Positions 54,211 to 64,000 of a stretch of 64,000 nucleotides of DNA are shown one piece after another. The stretch is from NCBI RefSeq assembly GCF_001556045.1, contig NZ_LSIC01000183.1, positions 1 to 64,000 of the forward strand, in the 5' to 3' direction. Position numbers and translations under genes: made by a program. Source of the DNA: Bradyrhizobium sp. CCH5-F6 (GTDB taxonomy: Bacteria > Pseudomonadota > Alphaproteobacteria > Rhizobiales > Xanthobacteraceae). Numbering within the stretch: position 1 is the first letter of the stretch; the number at the start of each line of letters is the position of its first letter. The notes beneath the pieces were generated by a model that was not told the DNA's origin, ran no database searches, and worked only from the letters and a program-made list of their open reading frames with translations.

Positions 54211-55493
54211 CGTGCGCCCTCGACGGCCTCGGCGAGGCGGGTGACTGCCTGCTCCGGCTTGATCGTCTTGTTCTTCACGTACTCCGTGATCACGTCGATC
54301 ATCGCCGCCGTCATTCCATTCTCCTGCGCCATGTTGTGCGCAAGGCTCAGGACGGCCTGATTGCTGGCGATAGCGTCTTTCAGGGCTGCTGCGGTCCGCC
54401 GCTGACCGTCCGACCAGCCTTCACCGGAAAGATCGACATCGGTGCGCACGGGGATCGATCCCGTAATCTGCGAGTACATCGTCTGGATCGCCGGATCCAT
54501 GACGAGCTGGGCCATCAGCGTCTGGCCGGCTTGCAGGTCCGGCTCCTTGCGCTGCCAGAAGATGAACGCATCGGCGTTCAACAGAAAGACCGGCTTGCCG
54601 TTGTCGCTGGGACCCGGCGCAATGATGAAGTCCTCGAACTTGAAACCGGCGTTGCGCAAAACGCCCTGCGCCCATCCGCCCATGATCATCATGCCCATGT
54701 CGCCGTCGATGAAGCGCTTCAGGTTGGTCGAGAAGTGCTGGGCGCCGACGTTGGGGTCCATCCAGTCGGCGATCCTGCGCACCTGTGCGAACGCGGCCTT
54801 GATCTCGGGGCCCTCCAGAGCCTTCTTGTCGAGAGTCATGATCGCGGCGCGATACGCGGCGGGACTGATGCCCGCCAGGGCAGCCTCGAACTTCTGCCCG
54901 TCGCCCGGCCGGGTACCGCCGTTGGCGACGGGATGGTTGACGCCGCCTGATTTCATCTTTTCGGCCAAGTCATTGAAGTCCGCCCAGGTGACTGGGATCT
55001 TGTCGGCCTTGGCCTTGTCCATCGCGCGTTTGGACAGGAACAGCATGTTGGTGCTGTAGATCTGCAGCGGCAGTGCAATCCATTTGCCTGCCGGCTTGTG
55101 CAACTTCGCAAGGTCTGGTGCGACGACCTTCTCGTAACCGGCGGCAGCGACGACGGCGTCGAGATCGACGGTCGGAGCAATCTTCGACCAGGCTGCGATC
55201 TCGGGACCCTTGAGCTGCGAGCAGGCCGGTGGATCGCCGGCCATGATCTGAGCGCGCAGCTTGTTCATCATTTCGGTTGTGAAGCCGGGGACGGGCGAGT
55301 GCTGCCAAACGCCTCCTTTCTCCTCGAATTTCTTGCCGAGCGCGGTGATGGCCGCCCCGTCGCTGCCCGCTGACCATTGCGAGATCGCGGTCAGGCGCGG
55401 CTTGGCCGCGCCTTGCGCCCGGGCGAATGCCGGCAGTGCGAGCGTGGCCGCAGATCCAGCGAGCAGACGGCGCCTTGTTGTCGTGATCGGCAT
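54207..55493 (-). CDS. Carbohydrate ABC transporter substrate-binding protein
   Basis: 428 aa. Twin-arginine-like signal TTTRRRLLAGSAATLALPAFARA; mature family-1 extracellular solute-binding (SBP_bac_1) protein with LTAISQWSAGSDGAAITALGKKFEEKGG, IYSTNMLFLSKRAMDKA, MGMMIMGGWAQG. Substrate unknown, likely a sugar, oligosaccharide or polyol. ATG 55493 follows GGGAGGAAATGCC. It starts 50 bp behind the ROK regulator gene. Confidence 0.9.
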   Translation of the reverse strand: MPITTTRRRLLAGSAATLALPAFARAQGAAKPRLTAISQWSAGSDGAAITALGKKFEEKGGVWQHSPVPGFTTEMMNKLRAQIMAGDPPACSQLKGPEIAAWSKIAPTVDLDAVVAAAGYEKVVAPDLAKLHKPAGKWIALPLQIYSTNMLFLSKRAMDKAKADKIPVTWADFNDLAEKMKSGGVNHPVANGGTRPGDGQKFEAALAGISPAAYRAAIMTLDKKALEGPEIKAAFAQVRRIADWMDPNVGAQHFSTNLKRFIDGDMGMMIMGGWAQGVLRNAGFKFEDFIIAPGPSDNGKPVFLLNADAFIFWQRKEPDLQAGQTLMAQLVMDPAIQTMYSQITGSIPVRTDVDLSGEGWSDGQRRTAAALKDAIASNQAVLSLAHNMAQENGMTAAMIDVITEYVKNKTIKPEQAVTRLAEAVEGAR

Positions 55494-55543
55494 GGCATTT
55501 CCTCCCGGTGTGAAAGTTCTTCGCGCGAGCCGTGCAGGCCGCC

Positions 55544-56734
55544 TCAGGCCGCCTCCGTCGAGGCGACGGGCATCCCGCCACGGCTGGCGAGACAAAAGGC
55601 GGCGAAAGCGAGTGCGGCCTGCGGATCGTTGCCGGTCGAGGGCGGCACGAAGGCGATGGATACTTGCGCCAGCTTGCGTCCCCCCAACAGGCAGGCGTCG
55701 ATCCCGTCGACCACTGCCTTGCGATCCTCTTCAGAGAGAAGCGACGGCCAGCCGCTGATCGCGACGCCGCCGCACGGCTTGACGTTCAGGGTGTTGCCGA
55801 TCGCGAGGCCGAGCCGGAACAACCGCCGTCGCAACTCCTGACGCACCCGCGCCGACAGCGGGATCGCGTGCACCCATTCGTTGCCGAGCTGGAGCAACTC
55901 GGCGCCGGAGACACCGAGGAGATCGGCCAAAGCGGGAAGCGAGGTATAGGCCTCGACGCAGCCGTGATGGCCGCACCGGCAGCGCGGTCCCTGGGGGCCG
56001 AACACCATGTGTCCGAGTTCGATCGGTTGCAGGGCATCGGCCTCGACCGGATCATCCATCCAGGCACCGGCAACGCCGTGGCTGACGAGGACGAACAGAT
56101 GCGTGTCGCTGAACGGATAGTTTTGCGTACGACAGCGGTGAAAGGTGGCGTGCGCGACGACCGAATTGGTGAATTCCAGCGGCACATCGGCAAACATCTC
56201 GCCGATCAGACCACGGATACGCTCGACGTCACAGGGAATGATCGGATTGCCCGATACGGTCAACCGGCCAAGACCCGGAATGGAGACTCCCATCTGGGCG
56301 AGCGTGATGCGGCGGCGGCGTGTCCAATCGCGCAGCAATGTCATCGCCTCGTGGAACACGCGGCCCACCGTTTCGACCGTGGGCGCCTTCGGCAACGGCA
56401 GACGCTCGTTGTAGTGCAGTTCGCCCGAGAGGCCGCCAACCCCGACGCTCAGCCATTGCGCGGTCAGCTCGACGGCCGCGAGTGCCACCGAGCCGTCGAG
56501 CGAAACGAGACCGGTCGGGCCGCCGACGTAAGGGGCAGGGCGCCGCACTTCCTCGATCAAACCTTCGGCCTTGAGATCGAACAGGATGCGCGACAGGCTC
56601 GCCTCGGACAGGCGCACAGCCTTGGCCAGAGGCGGCCGAAACGAACCGCCCGACTGCAGCAAATGAGTCAAAATGGCAGCGCGCGTCTGCCGCCGACTTC
56701 TCGGCTGCTCCGGCATTTCCATCCCTGTCGTCAT
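55544..56734 (-). CDS. ROK family transcriptional regulator
   Basis: 396 aa. N-terminal winged helix (RRQTRAAILTHLLQSGGSFRPPLAKAVRLSEASLSRILFDLKAEGLIEE, about 14-62), then the ROK fold with the zinc site CRCGHHGCVEAY (Cys252, Cys254, Cys259; His242 nearby). The catalytic Asp of ROK sugar kinases is replaced (FTNSV at 188-192), so it is a repressor-type member, not a kinase. First gene of the operon. A perfect palindrome covers the annotated ATG; starts at 56722 or 56716 are therefore possible and give nearly the same protein. Confidence 0.85.
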   Translation of the reverse strand: MTTGMEMPEQPRSRRQTRAAILTHLLQSGGSFRPPLAKAVRLSEASLSRILFDLKAEGLIEEVRRPAPYVGGPTGLVSLDGSVALAAVELTAQWLSVGVGGLSGELHYNERLPLPKAPTVETVGRVFHEAMTLLRDWTRRRRITLAQMGVSIPGLGRLTVSGNPIIPCDVERIRGLIGEMFADVPLEFTNSVVAHATFHRCRTQNYPFSDTHLFVLVSHGVAGAWMDDPVEADALQPIELGHMVFGPQGPRCRCGHHGCVEAYTSLPALADLLGVSGAELLQLGNEWVHAIPLSARVRQELRRRLFRLGLAIGNTLNVKPCGGVAISGWPSLLSEEDRKAVVDGIDACLLGGRKLAQVSIAFVPPSTGNDPQAALAFAAFCLASRGGMPVASTEAA

Positions 56735-56753
56735 TCTTACTTAGTGTAAGAAT
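56733..56753. promoter_or_regulatory. Perfect palindromic operator candidate at the ROK gene start
   Basis: ATTCTTAC-TTAGT-GTAAGAAT: 8-bp perfect arms, 5-bp centre, AT-rich in a GC-rich setting. It touches the first codon of the ROK regulator, and is best read as its autoregulatory operator controlling the whole sugar-uptake operon. Confidence 0.65.
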
Positions 56754-56896
56754 TTGCGCGCGAAGCGTTTCGACTGTCAAGTGTCCGCTGGCGCGATGCG
56801 CCGAACTTGTTGTTGTGCGCGGCAGCAAGCAGAGTGCGCCGATTGGGGCGTCAGGTGTGCAAACCGCAGCGAGTTCGCCTGAACCCCAAAACGAAA

Positions 56897-56922
56897 ACGG
56901 CGCCATCGAAAGATGGCGCCGT
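56897..56922 (-). terminator. Terminator of gltA
   Basis: ACGGCGCCATC-GAAA-GATGGCGCCGT: perfect 11-bp stem with a GNRA-like loop; on the minus strand it is followed by TTTTCGTTTT. 24 nt after the gltA stop. Confidence 0.85.
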
Positions 56923-56945
56923 GTCGAAAGTCGTTGGCTCAGGAC

Positions 56946-58250
56946 TTACTTGCGATCCTTGATCGGCACGTAGTCGCGCTTGGTGACGCCGGTGTAGAGC
57001 TGGCGCGGACGGCCGATCTTCTGCTGGGGATCCTCGATCATCTCGCTCCACTGGCTGATCCAGCCGACGGTGCGGGCGACCGCGAACAGCACGGTGAACA
57101 TCGAGACCGGGAAGCCCATCGCCTTCAGCGTGATGCCCGAATAGAAGTCGACGTTCGGATAGAGCTTGCGGTCGATGAAGTACTGGTCGCTGAGCGCGAT
57201 CCGCTCGAGCTCCATCGCCACCTTCAGCATCGGATCGTCGCCATGGCCGGTCTCCTTGAGCACGGCGTGACACATCTTCTGCATGATCTTGGCGCGCGGA
57301 TCGTAGTTCTTGTAGACGCGGTGACCGAAGCCCATCAGGCGCACTTCGGAGTTCTTGTCCTTCACCTTGGCGATGAATTCGGGGATCTTGTCGACCGTGC
57401 CGATGTCATAGAGCATGTTGAGCGCGGCTTCGTTGGCGCCGCCATGCGCAGGACCCCAGAGGCAGGCGATGCCCGCCGCGATGCAGGCGAACGGGTTGGC
57501 GCCGGAGGAGCCGGCGATGCGCACCGTCGAGGTCGAGGCGTTCTGCTCGTGGTCGGCGTGGAGGATGAAGATCTTCTCCAGCGCGTCGGCGAGCACGGGG
57601 CTGACCTTGTAGTCCTCGCAGGGCACCGCGAAGCACATGTTGAGGAAGTTCTCGGCGAAGCCGAGCGAGTTCTTCGGATAGATGAAGGGCTGGCCGACGG
57701 TGTATTTGTAGGCCATTGCCGCCAGCGTCGGGATCTTCGCGATCATGCGCATGGAGGCGATCATGCGCTGCTTCGGATCGTTGATGTCGGTCGAATCGTG
57801 ATAGAATGCGGCGAGCGCGCCGACGGCCGCAACCATGATCGCCATCGGATGGGCATCGCGGCGGAAGCCCTGGAAGAAGCGAGCCATCTGCTCGTGCACC
57901 ATCGTGTGATGGGTCACGCGATGATCGAAATCCTTCTTCTGCTCCGCGGTCGGCAGGTTCCCGTAGAGCAGGAGATAGCAGGTCTCCAGGAAGTCGCCGT
58001 GCTCGGCGAGCTGCTCGATCGGGTAACCGCGGTATTCCAGAACGCCCGCGTCGCCGTCGATATAGGTGATCTTGGACTGGCAGCTCGCGGTCGAGGTGAA
58101 GCCGGGATCGTAGGTGAACAGGCCGGACTGGCCGTACAGCTTGCCGATATCGATGACATCAGGCCCGACGCTGCCGCTGAGGATCGGAAGATCGTAATTC
58201 TTGTTTCCGACCGTCAGCGTGGCGGTCTTGTTGCTTGGTTTTGCGTCCAT
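56946..58250 (-). CDS. gltA: Citrate synthase
   Basis: 434 aa, type II (hexameric, Gram-negative) citrate synthase. Oxaloacetate/acetyl-CoA site residues lie in [39 protein letters not shown] and [16 protein letters not shown]-terminal [35 protein letters not shown] is typical. GGGGACC ribosome-binding site upstream of 58250. Entry enzyme of the TCA cycle, transcribed as a single gene with its own terminator. Confidence 0.97.
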   Translation of the reverse strand: MDAKPSNKTATLTVGNKNYDLPILSGSVGPDVIDIGKLYGQSGLFTYDPGFTSTASCQSKITYIDGDAGVLEYRGYPIEQLAEHGDFLETCYLLLYGNLPTAEQKKDFDHRVTHHTMVHEQMARFFQGFRRDAHPMAIMVAAVGALAAFYHDSTDINDPKQRMIASMRMIAKIPTLAAMAYKYTVGQPFIYPKNSLGFAENFLNMCFAVPCEDYKVSPVLADALEKIFILHADHEQNASTSTVRIAGSSGANPFACIAAGIACLWGPAHGGANEAALNMLYDIGTVDKIPEFIAKVKDKNSEVRLMGFGHRVYKNYDPRAKIMQKMCHAVLKETGHGDDPMLKVAMELERIALSDQYFIDRKLYPNVDFYSGITLKAMGFPVSMFTVLFAVARTVGWISQWSEMIEDPQQKIGRPRQLYTGVTKRDYVPIKDRK

Positions 58251-58394
58251 CGTAGGTCCCCGATGTGTGGTGAAACGGGCCGGAGCCGGAGGCCCCTCAG
58301 GAGTTAATGGGGCAGGCCGGAAGTTCCAGAATGTACAGGGAGATGGGTATATTATTGCTGTGTGCGCTGCAAGATCGCCGCGCGCATGGTCGAC

Positions 58395-59822
58395 TTACGT
58401 CGTAGATTGATCCTTAAGCCGGCCCAGGCTTTCCTGGCGTCCCAGGACGTCCAGAACCTCAAATATTCCAGGCGACGTCGTCCGCCCGGTGAGCGCCGCC
58501 CTGAGCGGCTGGGCGACCGCGCCGAGCTTGAGACCATTTTCCTCGGCAAAGCTGCGCAGCGCGGCTTCGGTGCTGGCGCCGCTCCACGTCTCGACTTTCT
58601 CCAGCGCGGAATGAAGCTGGCCGATGAGCTTGCGGTTCTCGGGCGTCAGCAGCGCTTGCGCCTTGGGATCAAGCTGCAGCGGCCGGTCGGCGAAGATGAA
58701 ATAGGCGCCGTCGATCAGCTCGATCAGCGTCTTGGCGCGCTCCTTCAGGGCCGGCATGGCCTTCAGGAGCTGCGCGCGCGTGGCGTCGTTTAACTTGGCC
58801 TTAAGCTCGTCGCGGCTGGGCACCACGTGATCGAGCACATCCTCGAACATCTTCACGAGTGATTGATCGTCGGCGTGGCGGATGTAGTGGCCGTTGAGGT
58901 TTTCCAGCTTGGCGAAATCGAAGCGGGCGGCGGCGCGGCCGACGCTGGCGAGGTCGAATGCCGCGATCATCTCCTCGGTCGAGAAAATTTCCTGATCGCC
59001 ATGGCTCCAGCCGAGGCGCACCAGGTAGTTGCGCAGCGCGGCCGGGAGGTAGCCCATGGCGCGGTAGGCATCGACGCCCAGCGCGCCGTGGCGCTTGGAC
59101 AGCTTCGAGCCGTCCGGGCCGTGGATCAGCGGGATGTGGGACATGCTCGGCAGGGCCCAGCCCATCGCGTCGTAGATCTGCTTCTGGCGCGCGGCGTTGA
59201 TCAGATGGTCGTCGCCGCGGATCACGTGGGTGACGCCCATGTCGTGGTCGTCGACCACCACCGCGAGCATGTAGGTCGGGTTGCCATCGCCGCGCAGCAG
59301 GACGAGATCGTCCAGGTTCTCGTTCTGCCAGACCACGCGGCCCTGGACCTGATCCTCGATCACGGTCTCTCCGGTCTGCGGAGCGCGCAGGCGGATGGTG
59401 GGCTTGACGTCGCCCGGAGCCGTGGCCGGATCGCGGTCGCGCCACATGCCGTCATAGAGGCGGGTGCGTCCCTCCGCGCGCGCCTTCTCGCGCATGGCGG
59501 CAAGCTCCTCGGCGGTGGCGTAGCAGCGATAGGCCTTGCCGTCGGCCAGCAGCTGCTCGGCAACCTCGCGGTGTCGGGCGGCGCGGGCGAACTGGTAGAT
59601 GACCTCGCCATCCCAGCCGAGCTCCAGCCATTTCAGGCCGTCGAGAATGGCAGCGATGGCGGCCTCGGTGGAGCGCTCGCGGTCGGTGTCCTCGATCCGC
59701 AGCAGCATCTTGCCGCCGTGCTTCTTCGCATAGAGCCAGTTGAACAGCGCCGTGCGGGCACCCCCGATATGGAGGAAGCCGGTCGGCGAGGGAGCGAAGC
59801 GCGTGACGACGGAATCGGACAT
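58395..59822 (-). CDS. gltX: Glutamate--tRNA ligase
   Basis: 475 aa class I synthetase. HIGH motif as HIGG at 18-21 ([22 protein letters not shown]); KMSKS motif as KLSKRHG; the C-terminal anticodon-binding alpha-helical domain is present. Whether this GluRS is discriminating (tRNA-Glu only) cannot be read here, but a separate glnS is divergently encoded 143 bp away. Confidence 0.96.
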   Translation of the reverse strand: MSDSVVTRFAPSPTGFLHIGGARTALFNWLYAKKHGGKMLLRIEDTDRERSTEAAIAAILDGLKWLELGWDGEVIYQFARAARHREVAEQLLADGKAYRCYATAEELAAMREKARAEGRTRLYDGMWRDRDPATAPGDVKPTIRLRAPQTGETVIEDQVQGRVVWQNENLDDLVLLRGDGNPTYMLAVVVDDHDMGVTHVIRGDDHLINAARQKQIYDAMGWALPSMSHIPLIHGPDGSKLSKRHGALGVDAYRAMGYLPAALRNYLVRLGWSHGDQEIFSTEEMIAAFDLASVGRAAARFDFAKLENLNGHYIRHADDQSLVKMFEDVLDHVVPSRDELKAKLNDATRAQLLKAMPALKERAKTLIELIDGAYFIFADRPLQLDPKAQALLTPENRKLIGQLHSALEKVETWSGASTEAALRSFAEENGLKLGAVAQPLRAALTGRTTSPGIFEVLDVLGRQESLGRLKDQSTT

Positions 59823-59965
59823 TCTTGGCAGGGCCTATGCATTGGAGGCGGTGGTATATATCAGGACCGGAGCATAACTAAAGCCCGACGGCGGACATGC
59901 TAAGGCTTGGCGCGGCCCAGCGAATTTGGCAGAAGGACCGCTGATTTCCCTACAGGATTTTCGTG

Positions 59966-61642
<1,677 letters not shown>

Positions 61643-61648
61643 TGCGCA

Positions 61649-62035
61649 ATGAGCAGCGAAGCCGACGCCGTCGTTTCCGCCGTCATCGCGAAATGGTGCG
61701 CCGGCTTCGCGAAGCTCGATGCGGCCGCGCTGTCTTCGCTCTATGCGAAGAACGCGTTCTTCTTCGGCTCCAACCCGAAACTCTATCGGGGCAGGGACGG
61801 GGGCGCCGACTATTTCAACGGGCTGCAGCGATGGCGCAGGCCGAGCGCGACGTTCTCGGAGGTGAACGCCGCGCATGCAGGTCCTGACCTGATCAATATG
61901 GCTGCAACCATCACGTTCGACCTTGCAGGCGAGCGTCCCGATCTCGTCGTCAAGATGAGCTGGGTCCTCATCCGCGAGGACGGCGAGTGGAAGATCGTCA
62001 ATCATCACGCCTCGTCGCAGGCACCGCTGATCTGA
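61649..62035 (+). CDS. NTF2-like (SnoaL/SgcJ type) small protein
   Basis: 128 aa. Predicted NTF2-like cone fold: VIAKWCAGFAKLDAAALSSLYAKNAFFFGSNPKLYRGRDG..YF.GL at the start and MSWVLIREDGEWKIVNHHASSQAP at the end, the usual DUF4440/SgcJ ending. Cytoplasmic; could be an enzyme or a ligand-binding protein. It begins 6 bp after glnS and may be cotranscribed. Confidence 0.8.
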   Translation: MSSEADAVVSAVIAKWCAGFAKLDAAALSSLYAKNAFFFGSNPKLYRGRDGGADYFNGLQRWRRPSATFSEVNAAHAGPDLINMAATITFDLAGERPDLVVKMSWVLIREDGEWKIVNHHASSQAPLI

Positions 62036-62124
62036 CGCGCTTGGCTGCGCACGGCATCGTCATCGGACGGGGGAAACGAACGAGGGATTGGTGCGTTGGC
62101 TGGGAGTCAACAAAGGATCCCGCC

Positions 62125-62358
62125 ATGCAGAACATCGCAGAGCATATGGAAGTCATCGGCGCCGACGGCGTTCATGTCGGTACCGTCGATCGTGTCGAGG
62201 GCAATCGCATCAAGCTGACCAAGAAGGACAGCGGCGAAGGCAGCCACAAGGGTCACCATCATTTCATCGACAAGAGCCTCGTTGCCGACGTCGAGGGCAA
62301 CAAGGTCCGGCTGTCGGCCAAGGCCTCGGTCGCGGTGACCATGGAAGAGGAAAAGTAG
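62125..62358 (+). CDS. DUF2171 family protein
   Basis: 77 aa PRC-barrel-like small protein: HMEVIGADGVHVGTVDRVEGNRIKLTKKDSG, then HHHFIDKSLVADVEGNKVRLS. This is the DUF2171 pattern, unknown function, sometimes stress-related. ATG 62125 is preceded by AAAGGAT. The central GSHKGHHHF may bind metal. Confidence 0.8.
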   Translation: MQNIAEHMEVIGADGVHVGTVDRVEGNRIKLTKKDSGEGSHKGHHHFIDKSLVADVEGNKVRLSAKASVAVTMEEEK

Positions 62359-62454
62359 GGCGCCGCGCTGCCTGTTCCCGATCTGTACCGCTATTCGCGC
62401 AGTCGCACGTTCCGGTAGCCTCCGCCCCCGTCGCGTATCGTAAGGTGCAGGGGA

Positions 62455-64000
62455 ATGGCGGAGTCGGGGCGGCCAGCTCGCTCCCAGGGAGTTGCCGGGA
62501 CGTGGCCGGTCGGCCGGGCCGCACCCGCAGGCGGCTTTGCCTCGGCGGGCTCCGGCGTTTGGCCGGCAATCGCGGAAACGCTCCGACAATGGGCCCGCGC
62601 CGAGGCCGGGCCTGGCCGGCTGTTGCCCTGGGTGCCGGTCGCGTTCGGCGGTGGTATCGCGCTCTATTTCGCTGCCGATCATGAGCCGGTGCTGTGGGTC
62701 GTCGCCGCGACGGCGGCCGTGCTCGCGCTCGGCGCCGTGCTGTTGCGGCGCAGCTGGCTGTTTGCTCCGGCGATCATGATCGCGGCCGTCGCAGCCGGGT
62801 TTGCCGTGGCGACCTGGAAGACGGCGCGCATCGCCCATCCGGTGCTGGCCAAGCCGCTCTATGCGGTGTCGCTGTCGGGCTACGTGGAAGCGCGCGACAT
62901 CCGCGAACGCACGGATCGTTTCGTGCTGCGCGTCAGTACCATGGAGGCGCAGCGCAGCGACGTCAGGCTCGAGCGCGTACGGCTTTCGGTGCGCAAGGGG
63001 ACCGCACCGGAGGTCGGCAGCTTCGTGCAATTGAAGGCACGGCTGCTGCCCCCGATCTCGCCTGTGCGCCCCGGCAGCTATGATTTCTCGCGCGACATGT
63101 TCTTCCAGGGCATCGGCGCTTCCGGCTTCGTGATGGGGGCGATCACGGCCTCCGCGCCGCCGGATGCCGCGGTCCTGCGGCTGCGCTACGCCGCGTTCAT
63201 GCAGGGGCTGCGCGATGCGATCGACGCGCGCATCCGTGCGACGCTCGAGGGCGACAATCGCGCGATCGCGACGGTGCTGCTCACCGGACGGCGCGATGCC
63301 ATCTCGGCGCCCGTCAACGATGCCATGTTCGTCTCGGGGCTCGGCCATGTGCTGTCGATTTCCGGCTATCACATGGCGGTCGTCGCCGGCGTCGTGTTCT
63401 TCGCGGTGCGCGCGCTGCTGGCGTTGATCCCCGGACTGGCGGCCGGCTTTGCCATCAAAAAGTGGTCGGCGGCTGCGGCGCTGGTGGCGGCTGCGTTCTA
63501 CCTGCTTCTGTCAGGCGCGGAGGTCGCCACGCAGAGATCGTTCTTCATGACCGCGGTGGTGCTGATCGCCGTGATGGTGGACCGCCGTGCCATCACCTTC
63601 CGCACGCTGGCGGTGGCCGCGCTGATCGTGCTTGCGGTCGCGCCCGAAGCGCTGGTTCACCCGAGTTTTCAGATGTCGTTTGCGGCGACGCTCGGGTTGG
63701 TGGCGCTGGTGCAGATCGGCATGCCGAACCTGCTCGCATCGCCCGATCACTCCGCAACGGCGCGGGTCGCGCTGTGGGGCGGCCGGGAGATCGCGATACT
63801 GTTCCTGGCCTCGTTGATCGCGGGGCTTGCGACCACGCCATACGCTGCCTTCCATTTCCACCGCGTCACGCCATACGGCGTGCTCGCCAATCTCGGCGCG
63901 ATGCCGGTGGTCTCGGCGCTGGTGATGCCGGCGGGTCTGCTGGGACTGCTCGCGGCGCCCTTCGGGCTCGACGGCGTGTTCTGGTGGCTGATGGGCATCG
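62455..64000 (+). CDS. comEC: ComEC/Rec2 family competence membrane protein (3' end outside window)
   Basis: 515 codons visible, no stop before the window ends. Order: Ala/Gly/Pro-rich N-terminus, three hydrophobic helices with the DUF4131 region (VSLSGYVEARDIRERTDRFVLRV; PVRPGSYDFSRDMFFQGIGASG), then the Competence domain (LTGRRDAISAPVNDAMFVSGLGHVLSISGYHMAVVAGVVFFAVRALL, SGAEVATQRSFFMTAVVLIAV, HPSFQMSFAATLGLVAL). It forms the inner-membrane channel for single-stranded DNA uptake. AGGTGCAGGGGA precedes ATG 62455. The expected C-terminal metallo-beta-lactamase domain would lie outside. Confidence 0.92.
   Translation, partial: MAESGRPARSQGVAGTWPVGRAAPAGGFASAGSGVWPAIAETLRQWARAEAGPGRLLPWVPVAFGGGIALYFAADHEPVLWVVAATAAVLALGAVLLRRSWLFAPAIMIAAVAAGFAVATWKTARIAHPVLAKPLYAVSLSGYVEARDIRERTDRFVLRVSTMEAQRSDVRLERVRLSVRKGTAPEVGSFVQLKARLLPPISPVRPGSYDFSRDMFFQGIGASGFVMGAITASAPPDAAVLRLRYAAFMQGLRDAIDARIRATLEGDNRAIATVLLTGRRDAISAPVNDAMFVSGLGHVLSISGYHMAVVAGVVFFAVRALLALIPGLAAGFAIKKWSAAAALVAAAFYLLLSGAEVATQRSFFMTAVVLIAVMVDRRAITFRTLAVAALIVLAVAPEALVHPSFQMSFAATLGLVALVQIGMPNLLASPDHSATARVALWGGREIAILFLASLIAGLATTPYAAFHFHRVTPYGVLANLGAMPVVSALVMPAGLLGLLAAPFGLDGVFWWLMGI

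Overview
The window is high-GC alphaproteobacterial chromosome and looks like Bradyrhizobium or a close relative (Nitrobacteraceae). Evidence: gene order (proS-lolC-lolD with dnaE a few genes on; rpsB-tsf-pyrH-frr-uppS-cdsA-dxr-rseP-bamA-lpxD-fabZ-lpxA-lpxI-lpxB), the alphaproteobacterial C-terminal extension on ribosomal protein S2, LpxI instead of LpxH, DUF3551 proteins, Omp25/Omp31-type porins and dispersed palindromic repeats of the Rhizobiales kind. No tRNA, rRNA, CRISPR array, prophage or intact insertion sequence was seen.

Layout. 1-5.2 kb: 3' end of a large repetitive secreted protein, small stress/membrane proteins, a methyltransferase and methylthioribose kinase (mtnK). 5.4-9.5 kb (minus strand): a ribose-type ABC importer and a globin. 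10.0-15.2 kb: a tightly packed five-gene operon (DUF2946 protein, TonB-dependent receptor, sialidase-fold protein with Cys/His clusters, TlpA-like thioredoxin, PCuAC copper chaperone), read as copper acquisition/cytochrome-oxidase supply. 15.4-18.8 kb: proS and the Lol lipoprotein exporter. 18.9-25.4 kb: a dehydrogenase remnant, a secreted ClpP-like protein, a soluble hybrid histidine kinase, two DUF3551 proteins and a porin. 25.5-29.3 kb: a 32-residue membrane microprotein under an apparent LexA (SOS) box, then dnaE. 29.5-33.5 kb: exported carbonic anhydrase, a lipoprotein and a caspase-like protein lacking both catalytic residues and with a frameshifted proline-rich tail.

33.7-49.1 kb is the essential core cluster: translation factors, UMP kinase, undecaprenyl-PP and CDP-diacylglycerol synthesis, isoprenoid synthesis, RseP, BamA and lipid A synthesis. 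It is interrupted only by a small antisense KTSC-domain gene between fabZ and lpxA. 49.2-56.8 kb (minus strand) carries a second porin, a small hypothetical protein and a six-gene carbohydrate uptake operon (ROK regulator, binding protein, two permeases, ATPase, SDR) with a perfect palindrome at the regulator's start. 56.9-64 kb: gltA, gltX divergent from glnS, two small proteins and the 5' part of comEC, which runs off the window.

The best leads for something undescribed are the SOS-boxed microprotein at 25.5 kb, the Cys/His-decorated propeller in the copper operon, the active-site-less caspase homologue, and a candidate small RNA ending just upstream of the globin gene. All functional statements come from reading motifs and context; nothing was searched against a database.
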